A stretch of DNA of 33,181 nt from the NCBI GenBank assembly GCA_022566775.1, contig JADFIJ010000008.1, forward strand, positions 1-33,181, in the 5' to 3' direction. Position numbers and translations under genes: made by a program. Under the pieces are notes generated by a model. The model saw only the letters and a program-made list of their open reading frames with translations. It was not told where the DNA came from and searched no databases. Shown piece by piece: positions 1 to 7,378 of this stretch (the first letter of the stretch is position 1; every line of letters begins with the position of its first letter). This DNA comes from Pseudomonadota bacterium. GTDB taxonomy: Bacteria > Pseudomonadota > Gammaproteobacteria > Pseudomonadales > Pseudohongiellaceae.

Positions 1-136
1 CTCCGGCAATAAACACGTCCAAATCAGGCATGGCTCCTGCTATAGCGCCTGCCGCTACAACTCTGAAGCCCAGCTTGTGTTGCGCACAGGCCTGGGCAAC
101 AACAGCGCCCAGGGCAGCCTGAGAAATCGGATCCAT
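1..136 (-). CDS. YdjM-like membrane-bound metal-dependent hydrolase, N-terminus only
   Basis: The reverse strand from an ATG at 136-134 reads MDPISQAALGAVVAQ and continues with a small-residue-rich stretch to MPDLDVFIAG, running off the left edge after 45 codons. The MDP(I/L)(S/T)QxALGAxxAQ opening followed by a (M/L)PDLDV motif is characteristic of the PF04307 (YdjM) family of inner-membrane putative metal-dependent hydrolases, whose exact substrate is unknown. No clear Shine-Dalgarno is visible. A GGGGTCAGAGTAAAT repeat motif lies only about 15-35 bases upstream of the start, so the natural promoter region may have been disturbed. It lies outside the outer tRNA-Phe attachment fragment and so is probably chromosomal backbone or part of yet another unit. 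The family call rests on the N-terminal motif only. Confidence 0.6.
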   Translation of the reverse strand, partial: MDPISQAALGAVVAQACAQHKLGFRVVAAGAIAGAMPDLDVFIAG

Positions 137-273
137 ATAATATTAGAATAAATGGGGTCAGAGTAAATATACAGTAGTTTGAAGAGTTGGTGGACAGGGG
201 CGGACCAATCTGCCTGGAGCAGATTAGTGCAGCCGAAGGCTGGGCGTAGCCCGACCCCATGGATGGGGGAGTC

Positions 274-385
274 AATCGAACCACCGACACGAGGATTTTC
301 AGTAGACAGCACGACTGATTTGCTAAGTGAATCAATTAGTTAAAAGCACGAAATCAAAGTGTGCTATAAAATGTGCTAAGGATTT
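274..385 (-). other. tRNA-Phe 3' fragment with integrase-type arm repeats (outer att site)
   Basis: Bases 274-303 match 30 consecutive bases of the intact tRNA-Phe (10416-10445): the 5' side of the T-arm, the variable region and the 3' strand and loop of the anticodon stem. The match ends just past the anticodon. The next 80 or so bases do not resemble the tRNA but align without gaps to the sequence beside the second fragment at 8461. Within them GTGCTA occurs at 361-366 and again at 373-378, one helical turn apart, as expected of arm-type integrase sites. I read it as the far junction of an element once integrated at tRNA-Phe. Confidence 0.7.
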
Positions 386-415
386 CGTGAGAATTTGGAT
401 CGAATGACTCTGGCC

Positions 416-797
416 CTGAGATATCCCCACAAATTTTAGCTTTTGCTGTAGGTAATTGCTGCGTGTAACGGGACTTGGCAAGGGGCATTGTTTTTCCGTT
501 CCAGTGGGCCATCCCTGGCCCGCTGACCCACACGGAAGTGGGGAATGCAGGTTTTGCATCGTGACAGGGATGTCACTTATTAGAGCAATGCAGGAGCAAT
601 TGCCGAGGAGCGAATACCTGCCCGCGCTCCATCCCTGGGCGCTAGTCACTACAAAACAATACCCCTTCCCAATCCCCTGTCAAATTCAGTGTTATTTTCA
701 GCTGCCAGTCCCACTATTTCTGCAATTTAATCAAAGAATTCAGTGAATATTAGGTTAACCCATTGAATTTCCAAAATATTATATGGGGATATCTCAG
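416..797. repeat. Pair of perfect 14-base inverted repeats
   Basis: CTGAGATATCCCCA at 416-429 is exactly complementary to TGGGGATATCTCAG at 784-797, 354 bases apart. They enclose the hairpin cluster and may be the ends of a small non-autonomous element. No transposase or obvious target duplication is seen. Confidence 0.45.
494..645. repeat. Cluster of short REP-like hairpins sharing CATCCCTG
   Basis: Several short palindromes follow one another. One at about 504-523 has the core GGGCCA-TCCC-TGGCCC, flanked further out by TTCCGT and ACGGAA. Then come ATGCA-GGTTT-TGCAT (545-559), GTGACA-GGGA-TGTCAC (561-576) and a looser GCGC-flanked one around 625-642. The octamer CATCCCTG appears at 510-517 and 630-637, and its complement CAGGGATG at 566-573, so the units alternate in orientation as in REP/BIME clusters. 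No coding capacity is supported. Confidence 0.5.
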
Positions 798-894
798 ATT
801 CTGACCCCTTTGATTCTTTCTCTCGCTGCTTTCTAAGGACAAGCTACAGCGGCCATGAATCGGGCTTGGTGAAGAATTAATTCTTCCGCCTCAC

Positions 895-1434
895 TCACCG
901 AGACGTAGGACCGTATCCTTTCGATAGCAGTTCTTTATCAAACAGGCCCTGATCAGCCTGTCGATGACAATCCTCACAGGGACTAAAAAATCCCACGCTG
1001 AGATCCACTCCTTCCAGCAATTCTAATTCCGACTCATGGGCCTGAATAAAGCCGGGTAGATCGGTAATTCTTAACGGCGGCTCAGTTGGCATATTTCTCA
1101 ACAACATGCTCCACTTGGAGGGCCGACCCATTTGCAAGGCATTCTCCGCCAGATATTTGCTAACATAGGCAGCCGTTTCATCATCGGTTTCGGCATTGTC
1201 CTCGAAGTGGTCTTCCAGGCCTCGCATAATCCCCGCCCAACTTGCTGCCGGTAACAACCCCGGCGGATAGGCATAATGGCAGGCGCCACATTCTTCTACA
1301 TAGAGCGCGTCCGGCTGGTAAGCTTGTTCCGCTTCCAGACCGTAGACGACGATGCCGCCGACTCCAAACAACAATACCGTACCCAGCAATCCAGATCCTA
1401 TCACCCTTTGTGTCTTGTTTAGATGCTCGTCCAT
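895..1434 (-). CDS. Diheme cytochrome c (DHC family), membrane-anchored
   Basis: This 179-residue protein has an uncleaved-looking N-terminal membrane helix (about residues 12-32) and two c-type heme sites, CGACH at 49-53 and CEDCH at 154-158. A PPLRITDLPGF block sits between them. Length, heme spacing and that block fit the DHC diheme cytochrome family (PF09626), which in Rhodobacter and Shewanella is co-coded with SHP and a cytochrome b and passes electrons to SHP. It should sit in the periplasm, held to the inner membrane. It is the last gene of a three-gene minus-strand group (cytochrome b561, SHP, DHC), 49 bases after the SHP stop. A second, divergent DHC paralogue at 2653 shares the same layout. 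Family confidence is high; the electron partner is inferred from gene order. Confidence 0.87.
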   Translation of the reverse strand: MDEHLNKTQRVIGSGLLGTVLLFGVGGIVVYGLEAEQAYQPDALYVEECGACHYAYPPGLLPAASWAGIMRGLEDHFEDNAETDDETAAYVSKYLAENALQMGRPSKWSMLLRNMPTEPPLRITDLPGFIQAHESELELLEGVDLSVGFFSPCEDCHRQADQGLFDKELLSKGYGPTSR

Positions 1435-1483
1435 AGTTTTACCAGTCGATTGATTTCAGTTTAATGTCCCCGACTAGCCTGAT

Positions 1484-1894
1484 CTACAGTTGGCTAAGCC
1501 AGAGCAAAATATCGCCCTTCTCCTGAGCGGTACATTCTCGCCCATAGGTCCACTTACAATTGCGTAAGAACCATTTGTTAATCTTCTTTCTGCTAGTCAG
1601 CCTGTCAGGATTTACCGAGGGAGCCATAGCTTCGATACGCTTCCCGGTTTTTTGATGACTGCCTGCAATATGCAATGACTCTCCGTGACAAGTGTTGCAG
1701 CTGCGCCCATTGGGCTGCACGGCTGTCCATGTTTCGAAGCCTGCCTCAATGGTAAAGGGCCTCGCTGCCTCACTCTTATATTCTTCTATCATGACATCGG
1801 AGATTACGGTGGCATAGACTAGTGACATCGTCAGCAAAGCCAATAGAAGAAACGCTCTCTTTGGCGATGACTTAGCGAGTAGGCTAGTAATCAA
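1484..1894 (-). CDS. SHP-type monoheme cytochrome c (DUF1924)
   Basis: A 136-residue protein with an N-terminal hydrophobic segment (residues 14-31) acting as signal or anchor, one heme site CNTCH at 66-70, and a C-terminal RNCKWTYGREC block at 111-121. The last block matches the SHP (sphaeroides heme protein) family, in which an asparagine next to a disulfide loop is the sixth heme ligand and swings away to let oxygen or nitric oxide bind. Here the candidates are Asn112 with Cys113 and Cys121. Known SHPs are small oxygen-binding periplasmic cytochromes of uncertain physiological role, reduced by DHC. The start overlaps the stop of the cytochrome b561 gene by four bases, so the two are translationally coupled. 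Confidence 0.85.
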   Translation of the reverse strand: MITSLLAKSSPKRAFLLLALLTMSLVYATVISDVMIEEYKSEAARPFTIEAGFETWTAVQPNGRSCNTCHGESLHIAGSHQKTGKRIEAMAPSVNPDRLTSRKKINKWFLRNCKWTYGRECTAQEKGDILLWLSQL

Positions 1895-2445
1895 GGCGGC
1901 TCTCCATTAAAGGTCTCTTTCTTCTTGCCGGTGATCATAGACTTGATCAAATTTTCCCGGTAAATATAACTACTATACACCACACCTATTACATGAATGA
2001 CCACCAATGCCAGGGAGAGATTAGCAGAAAATTCGTGCACCCCTGCCAGCAAATCTCCCGGCCAGTTAGCGACAAAAGTATTCGCCAGTGGACCGCTTCC
2101 TTCCAATGCAAACAACGCCACTCCAGACAGCGAAGTGAGGAGTACACAGGCCAACAGGGCCACAATCATCGCTGCCCCCGCCGGGTTGTGACCAAGGTAG
2201 CTAATAGCTCTGCCCCGTAGTAACAGCACTAGATATCGAATCGATTTCCAGGGCCACACGACAAAATCTACAAAGCGTGCCTGCCGTGATCCAATCACGC
2301 CCCAGAGCACACGGAACAATACTAGCAAGGCAACGGTATAGCCGGCGTGAGCGTGTAGCCTTAAGCGGTCTGTCACCAGAAAATAAGCTAGCAGGAAGAA
2401 AAAAGCCAGCGACCAATGGAAAATTCTCAGGAACAAATCCCACAC
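1891..2445 (-). CDS. Cytochrome b561 family membrane protein
   Basis: A 184-residue protein with four hydrophobic helices (about residues 11-25, 35-52, 91-112 and 142-160). Histidines placed to bind two b hemes occur at 10, 31/33, 137 and 151, and there is a GHNPAGAAM motif at 85-93. This is the bacterial cytochrome b561/Ni-hydrogenase b-type fold (PF01292) that links the quinone pool to periplasmic cytochromes c. It is first in the operon with SHP and DHC, matching the known cyt b-DHC-SHP clusters. It probably carries electrons between the quinol pool and DHC/SHP. The 207 bases to the divergent gene at 2653 must hold promoters for both directions, but I see no strong consensus boxes. Confidence 0.87.
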   Translation of the reverse strand: MWDLFLRIFHWSLAFFFLLAYFLVTDRLRLHAHAGYTVALLVLFRVLWGVIGSRQARFVDFVVWPWKSIRYLVLLLRGRAISYLGHNPAGAAMIVALLACVLLTSLSGVALFALEGSGPLANTFVANWPGDLLAGVHEFSANLSLALVVIHVIGVVYSSYIYRENLIKSMITGKKKETFNGEPP

Positions 2446-2652
2446 TACAATCGAATTATTCTGCTGCGACTCGATAACCCATTCCTCTATTTACTCACTC
2501 CAATTTTCTCAAAATTACCATTGTTCATTAGTCATGTTCAACATTCACATTCCCTCTCCCGAATCTTTTAGCCCCTGCCTATGCACTGGTCCTGGACCGA
2601 CTTGCGGTGTAAGCTGTTGAATCGTGCATAGAACCAGATACAGGCAGCTAAA

Positions 2653-3204
2653 ATGATGGGCGCAGCAATGAAAACACGATTCAAGCTATCGGCATTTTTC
2701 TGCCTCGGTCTATATTCCTGTATCTGTACCAGCATGGCCATTGCTCAAGCCGATTATTCGATGGTAAATGCTCGGGACACGGTGCATATAAATAACTGTG
2801 GGTCTTGCCATTTACCCTATGCGCCGGGATTGTTACCCATGAAGAGCTGGATAGATATCATGACGGGTCTGGAAAGTCATTTTGGCAGCAAGGTGGAAGT
2901 AAGCGAAGAGAACTCGACTCACATCCTCGCCTATCTCGAAAAGTACGCTCTGGCGGCAGGTCAACAGTCGGTAATGGGACAGTTGGCCAAAGACCTGCCG
3001 GACACGCCTCCCCTGCGTATTACGGAACTCCCGGCCTTCATCGTGCTGCACAGCAATACCGCCGAGCTATTGGAATTAAAGGCAATGGACAGAGACTCTC
3101 TGAGCGCTTGCGCCAGTTGTCACCGTGCCGCGGCCAGCCATATTTTCGACAAAGCTCTATTGCAGGTAGGGGTCGGAGACGGCCCCCTGAGTGACTATAA
3201 GTGA
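2653..3204 (+). CDS. Second diheme cytochrome c (DHC family), secreted
   Basis: A 183-residue paralogue of the DHC protein at 895-1434. It has the same two heme sites (CGSCH at 49-53, CASCH at 153-157) and the same PPLRITELPAF block between them. Unlike its paralogue it has a cleavable-looking signal peptide ending near AIAQA (about residues 29-33), so it should be soluble in the periplasm. Translation may start at 2653 or at the in-frame ATG at 2668, which gives a more usual signal peptide; 2653 follows a CAGGCAG stretch. It is divergent from the b561-SHP-DHC operon and followed by a strong terminator. One soluble and one anchored DHC suggests a relay to and from SHP, which is inference. Confidence 0.85.
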   Translation: MMGAAMKTRFKLSAFFCLGLYSCICTSMAIAQADYSMVNARDTVHINNCGSCHLPYAPGLLPMKSWIDIMTGLESHFGSKVEVSEENSTHILAYLEKYALAAGQQSVMGQLAKDLPDTPPLRITELPAFIVLHSNTAELLELKAMDRDSLSACASCHRAAASHIFDKALLQVGVGDGPLSDYK

Positions 3205-3230
3205 ATCCGGATTAAGCCGAGCCATTCGCC

Positions 3231-3269
3231 AAAAAAAACCGGGAACAGAATCCTGTCCCCGGTTTTTTT
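3231..3269. terminator. Bidirectional Rho-independent terminator
   Basis: The stem AACCGGGAACAG / CTGTCCCCGGTT (3237-3264, one mismatch, AATC loop) is flanked by a run of A on the left and a run of T on the right. It can therefore stop transcripts from the plus-strand DHC gene and from the convergent minus-strand gene ending at 3284. Confidence 0.9.
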
Positions 3270-3283
3270 AGTTATACAGCTTC

Positions 3284-5005
3284 CTAATTAGCGGCAACCG
3301 TGTCGCCTTCCTCGCTGGAATCGTAATCCGGATCAATACAGAATATCTCCAGCACACCACCTTCCAATGCCGCCGGTGGTAGTGGGTTGTTGGAAGAACA
3401 AACCTTGCCATCTGCGCTAAAGGTCATATCCCGCGTATAAGTGCCCATTAGAGGCATGGGATAGACGATGAAGCGCTCCTCATCTGGCAGAAAACGGTAG
3501 GTTCGATCCGTCATGTTCTCGTTGATCCAGATATCCTGAGTTATTGGATGCACACCCAAGGCGTAAGGTGCGGGTCGAATACCCTCAGCAAACCCCGGCA
3601 TGTCATAGACTTTGACATCGAAGCCGTTCGAGACATCGACTCGCGCCAGCTGGCCCTCTGAGTAGCCGGTGACCCAGAGCGTGCCCTCCTTGTCGAAGCG
3701 CATGCGTCGAGGGCCGCGAACCACCGAGTCATACTCGGTGATCTCGAGGGTATCTGGATCGATTCGGCCAATCCTGTCGGCGAACAGACGGCCGTACCAC
3801 ATGGAATCGTCGAGTGGATTGATGTCGACACCGTAGGGCTGTGTGGTGTCATTTAAGATGCCATTGCCCTTCATGGGAGGCAGATCGATGATGGTAAATA
3901 CACCGGTGGTAGGATCGAGTCGTCCCACATGCTCGGAGCCGGCGAAGGTAATCCAGACGTCACCTTTCTTGCTGACCCTAAGGGTATGAGGGTATCTCGC
4001 GCCAGAATCTGCGGGAACTTTGAAAGACGCTTCCCATTCATCGGTCGCAGGATTGAACACACCGATGCTGGTGTCGTTGGTATTGGTCACATAGTATTTG
4101 CCGTCTAGTCCCATCGCCAATGAGTGTGGGCCCTTCGCCAGACTGGGATCAAATTCACCCAGATCATCGTCACTCACAATCGGTGAGCCCAGGTGATACT
4201 TCATCGCCAGGCTGTCTTTCTGCTGAACATACTTGGATTGACCCGTCTCTGGATCGGTAATGACCATGTGATCGAAAACCTGGTCGACCGTGTAAATCTT
4301 GCCGGTTTCAGGATGGACGATCGCATCGTGGGGCACATAGGCCGGGGTGATGGCGTATTCATAGATCTTGGCGGTATTCAATGCATCATCTAGAGGAAAT
4401 TCTGGCCTCAACATCAGGGGCTCACCAGAAAACCCAGTGGCTAACATTTCAACCCGCTCATCTCGAAGCTTTTCGTCGAAGTTCCTGTACATGCGATGCA
4501 TGCGAATGATAGTTCCCAGCCAATACTCTGAATCACCGGGGTGTCGGCTGTAGGTATTGCCGAGCTGGTGACAGGACAGGCAATCGCGCTGAAACTGATA
4601 GCGATTGAAGTCGGCATCGTCACCATCTTCAAACGGCAGGCTGCCAAAATGGTAGGCGGCCGGCAGGCTGTCTGAAATTTCCATCAGGTCGGTCATGGGC
4701 TCCATCACCAGATCCAGTCTGGCCCGATTACTCAGGGTGACGCTGCCCATCACGTCTTTGAAGTAAGGCAGTCGCGCTCTGATGCTCAGCGCCCCTTCGA
4801 GAATAGTCACCAACCTATACTCACCGTCGGCATTGGTGTACACGGATTCGGATACGATAGATTGGGCATCGGTCACTCTGACCAGTACCCCTTTCATCGG
4901 ATTGCCTTCGTTGTCATTGATGACACCCGATAAGACGTTGGCATTGACGGACATCGTCAGCAAGGCGCCGAGTATCATGCCTATAAACAGGTTTGTCTTT
5001 TTCAC
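3284..5005 (-). CDS. Secreted Vgb-like beta-propeller protein with N-terminal carboxypeptidase-regulatory domain and c-type heme site
   Basis: I place the start at GTG 5005, because GGGAGG lies 6 bases upstream and it gives a clean signal peptide (KKTNLFIGMILGALL, mature end near NAN). The product has 573 residues. Residues about 23-105 form a CarboxypepD_reg-like beta domain (SGVINDNEGNPMKGVLVRV). A single CLSCH heme motif is at 142-146. The rest, about 220-560, is a streptogramin-lyase (Vgb)/NHL-type beta-propeller with repeats such as GLDGKYYVTNTND and FDKEGTLWVTGYSEG. The family name virginiamycin B lyase should not be read as antibiotic resistance; the heme motif points to a redox or sensor role. 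It lies 184 bases downstream of a PQQ dehydrogenase on the same strand and may accept its electrons (inference). Confidence 0.75.
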   Translation of the reverse strand: MKKTNLFIGMILGALLTMSVNANVLSGVINDNEGNPMKGVLVRVTDAQSIVSESVYTNADGEYRLVTILEGALSIRARLPYFKDVMGSVTLSNRARLDLVMEPMTDLMEISDSLPAAYHFGSLPFEDGDDADFNRYQFQRDCLSCHQLGNTYSRHPGDSEYWLGTIIRMHRMYRNFDEKLRDERVEMLATGFSGEPLMLRPEFPLDDALNTAKIYEYAITPAYVPHDAIVHPETGKIYTVDQVFDHMVITDPETGQSKYVQQKDSLAMKYHLGSPIVSDDDLGEFDPSLAKGPHSLAMGLDGKYYVTNTNDTSIGVFNPATDEWEASFKVPADSGARYPHTLRVSKKGDVWITFAGSEHVGRLDPTTGVFTIIDLPPMKGNGILNDTTQPYGVDINPLDDSMWYGRLFADRIGRIDPDTLEITEYDSVVRGPRRMRFDKEGTLWVTGYSEGQLARVDVSNGFDVKVYDMPGFAEGIRPAPYALGVHPITQDIWINENMTDRTYRFLPDEERFIVYPMPLMGTYTRDMTFSADGKVCSSNNPLPPAALEGGVLEIFCIDPDYDSSEEGDTVAAN

Positions 5006-5096
5006 GCTTAACCTCCCGCTGAATTTTTGTGTGTCTGAGCTCGTGCATTTATTTTGGTCATGCTGCCGAGAGCCATACAATATACCACCTTCTTGA

Positions 5097-5176
5097 AAAG
5101 GGGACAGTTTACTTAATTAGTATGAAGCTTAATTGATAGGGCTAATCGGCTAGATAATTAAGTAAACTGCCCCTTT
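5097..5176. repeat. Palindromic repeat unit with GGGGACAG ends
   Basis: A 23-base arm at 5097-5119 (starting AAAGGGGACAGTTTACTT) pairs with a 22-base arm at 5155-5176, with only one base missing on the right. The 35-base centre is AT-rich. It fills the gap between two minus-strand genes and resembles the larger unit at 7181-7341. It could form a long hairpin in mRNA and uncouple the two genes. Confidence 0.8.
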
Positions 5177-5188
5177 CCTCCCCTTTTC

Positions 5189-7132
5189 CTAGGGCAGTGC
5201 CAGCGTTATCAGGCTGGCATCGTTGCCGCCACCGGCGGCGATGGAGATATATTGCTTGCCATCGATCATATAGCTCATCGGTGAGCCCTGGGGTATGCCC
5301 GGCAGTTCGACTTCATAAATCGTCTCCCCGGTGACTTTATCCAACGCCTTCAACTTCGGCGTACCATCCGTGATGGCGACGAAAAGCAGAGACTTGGTGA
5401 CCAGCGTGGTAACGAAGCTTGTCAACCCCACCGGTCCTGGATCCGGAATGCCCATATCGATGATTGCCTGACGCCTGCCTTCGCCGTTGGGCACGACCCA
5501 CTCATACTCTCCTGTGTTGAGATTAATGGCGCTAATCCGGCCATAGGGAGGCTTCATCAGAGGCAGCCCCTGGGGTCCGCTCAAAGTGGTACCGGTGCCA
5601 CCATTTCTTACATAGCTAAATTCTGTGTCTGCTGAATCTGTTGCTATCAATTGCACCACGATAGGGCGCGTCATGGAGGGGATATAAAGCATCGATGTTT
5701 CAGGATCGAAGGCAGCTCCCGTCCATTCGCCTCCGCCACCGTCACCTGGAATCTGGATAGTGCCTCCCAGCGAAGGCGGCATATACAGTCCTCCGTGTTC
5801 ATATTGATTGATGATCACCAGGGCCTCCTCGCGAAGTTCTGGTGTGAAATCGATTAAATCGTCCTCAGATATTCCTTGAATGTCGAAGGCGGCGGGAAGG
5901 CTTGGAAAGGGTTGCGTGGCTGCAGTACGTTCACCGGGAACCGTGCTGGCCGGTACCGGGCGCTCTTCGATAGGCCAGACCGGTTCCCCTGTGACTCTGT
6001 CCAACACATAGACAAATCCCTGTTTCGAAATCTGTGCAAGGGCCTTAATTTCTTTTCCGTCCACGGTGATGTCGACCAAATTGGGAGCCGCAGGCAAATC
6101 GTAGTCCCAGAGTTCATGATGAGTTGTTTGGAAATACCAGACTAACTCACCGGTGCTCGCATCCAGACAGACGATGCTGGTGGCGAAAAGATTGTCGCCC
6201 AGACGTTGACCACCATACCAGTCATTACTTGGCGTTCCGAAGGGAAGGTAGACATAGCCTAACTCAGGATCGGCGCTCATCAGGGTCCAGACATTGGTGG
6301 ATCCAGTCACCTTCCAACTATCGTTCTCCCAGGTCTCGTTACCCACTTCTCCTGCCTGTGGAATCGAATGAAAAATCCATTTCATCTCTCCCGTTTCTAC
6401 GTCGAAGCCGCGAATGTGGCCCGGCGGCATGTCTGTCTGTTTCGCCGGGACTTCCCAACCCATCACCGGCGAGTCCTGAACGATGCCGCCCAAGACTACC
6501 GTATTATTAACGATAGTAGGCGCAGCACCGATTGAGTACTTGCTTCGGTCTATTTCTCTGCCGAGACCGATAGTGAGATCGACCCTGCCATCGGTGCCAA
6601 AACTCATATCCGGCAAGCCGGTCTCGGCGTCGATCGACCAAAGGTAGGCATTGTTCGTGCCCATGATGATGCGTTTCTTGTCGCCCTCTTCCCAGTAGTC
6701 GACACCACGGTGATTAAAGCCCATGTTCGCCGGCCGGCCATCTTCCCAGGTGCGGGTATCGAAGGTCCATTTCTGCGCGCCGGATTTTGCATCCAGCGCG
6801 ACGATATTCCCCAGTGACGTACTGAGGTAGAGCGTGCCATCGACCTGAATCGGGGTGGCCTTGAATCCCGCCGGAACAAAATTGGGGCGAAGCTCGATTT
6901 GAGCATTGTCTACCGACCCCCAGATCCAGGCGACTTCCAGATCCTTAACGGTATCGCGATCGATCTGGTCCAGAGCGGCATATTTAGAAGAGCCCTGGTC
7001 GTTGGCGTAGTGGGGCCACTCGTAATTCTGGTCTGATGAAGAGTCTTGGGCGGAGAGATTGAAACCGAAGATAGCCATACAGAAGCTGGTGATTAGGGTG
7101 TGAACGCGAGGCAGGCTGTCAGATTTTTTCAT
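5189..7132 (-). CDS. PQQ-dependent dehydrogenase (quinoprotein), periplasmic
   Basis: A 647-residue eight-bladed propeller quinoprotein. It has a signal peptide (residues 1-28, ending NLSAQ), the usual opening WPHYANDQGSSKYAALDQI, and repeated blade motifs such as VDGTLYLSTSLGNIVALDA. The PQQ-enzyme signature HHELWDYDLPAAPNLVDI is at 338-355, and GGGGEWTGAAFDPE is near 464. It oxidises an alcohol, aldose or similar substrate with pyrroloquinoline quinone. The specific substrate cannot be read from sequence. It resembles soluble glucose/alcohol-type enzymes but has no C-terminal cytochrome c domain, so it needs an external acceptor. The heme-bearing propeller protein next door is a candidate. 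No PQQ biosynthesis genes are in the window. The start has GGAAG about 9 bases upstream. Confidence 0.88.
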   Translation of the reverse strand: MKKSDSLPRVHTLITSFCMAIFGFNLSAQDSSSDQNYEWPHYANDQGSSKYAALDQIDRDTVKDLEVAWIWGSVDNAQIELRPNFVPAGFKATPIQVDGTLYLSTSLGNIVALDAKSGAQKWTFDTRTWEDGRPANMGFNHRGVDYWEEGDKKRIIMGTNNAYLWSIDAETGLPDMSFGTDGRVDLTIGLGREIDRSKYSIGAAPTIVNNTVVLGGIVQDSPVMGWEVPAKQTDMPPGHIRGFDVETGEMKWIFHSIPQAGEVGNETWENDSWKVTGSTNVWTLMSADPELGYVYLPFGTPSNDWYGGQRLGDNLFATSIVCLDASTGELVWYFQTTHHELWDYDLPAAPNLVDITVDGKEIKALAQISKQGFVYVLDRVTGEPVWPIEERPVPASTVPGERTAATQPFPSLPAAFDIQGISEDDLIDFTPELREEALVIINQYEHGGLYMPPSLGGTIQIPGDGGGGEWTGAAFDPETSMLYIPSMTRPIVVQLIATDSADTEFSYVRNGGTGTTLSGPQGLPLMKPPYGRISAINLNTGEYEWVVPNGEGRRQAIIDMGIPDPGPVGLTSFVTTLVTKSLLFVAITDGTPKLKALDKVTGETIYEVELPGIPQGSPMSYMIDGKQYISIAAGGGNDASLITLALP

Positions 7133-7180
7133 AATGTTATCTTCCGGTTAAGTATGTCACTCTGGTAGGATCGGTCAGGA

Positions 7181-7341
7181 AATCAAGGGGTCAGGTAATT
7201 TGATTTTCTTTTCAAGAACCTTAATCAATGTGCCATTTCCCTGGCGATTCCTATTTGTCAGCAATACCGACAACATGAGTATAACTCTAGATTCAGCTAA
7301 TTCGAATCGATTATAGAATCAAGTAACCTGACCCCTTGATT
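7181..7341. repeat. 161-base palindromic repeat unit with GGGGTCAG ends
   Basis: Arms at 7181-7205 (starting AATCAAGGGGTCAGGT) and 7317-7341 are inverted copies matching at 23 of 25 positions. The 111-base centre is AT-rich and non-coding. The unit lies just upstream of the divergent starts of the PQQ dehydrogenase and the methyltransferase, so both promoters must lie within or beside it. Confidence 0.8.
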
Positions 7342-7378
7342 CAAAACTATTCATCATCAGTAAGCAGCAGGTACATAG

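Larger units (their letters stand above)
137..894. other. 758-base intergenic region of repeats and an attachment remnant
   Basis: No convincing gene lies here; the short reading frames lack family resemblance and run through palindromes. It holds a GGGGTCAGAGTAAAT repeat motif (144-170), a tRNA-Phe 3' fragment with its arm sequence (274-385), a 14-base inverted repeat pair (416-429 and 784-797), a cluster of short hairpins (about 494-645) and an inverted GGGGTCAG motif (797-816). This density of repeats fits the boundary of an inserted element. Confidence 0.6.

Noticed and set aside
332-746. Open frames on both strands between the outer att fragment and the cytochrome genes
   Set aside because: They pass through hairpin clusters, have no recognisable motif and overlap each other on opposite strands.
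3284-5005. Virginiamycin (streptogramin) resistance enzyme
   Set aside because: Only the propeller resembles Vgb; the signal peptide, added beta domain and heme motif indicate another role.
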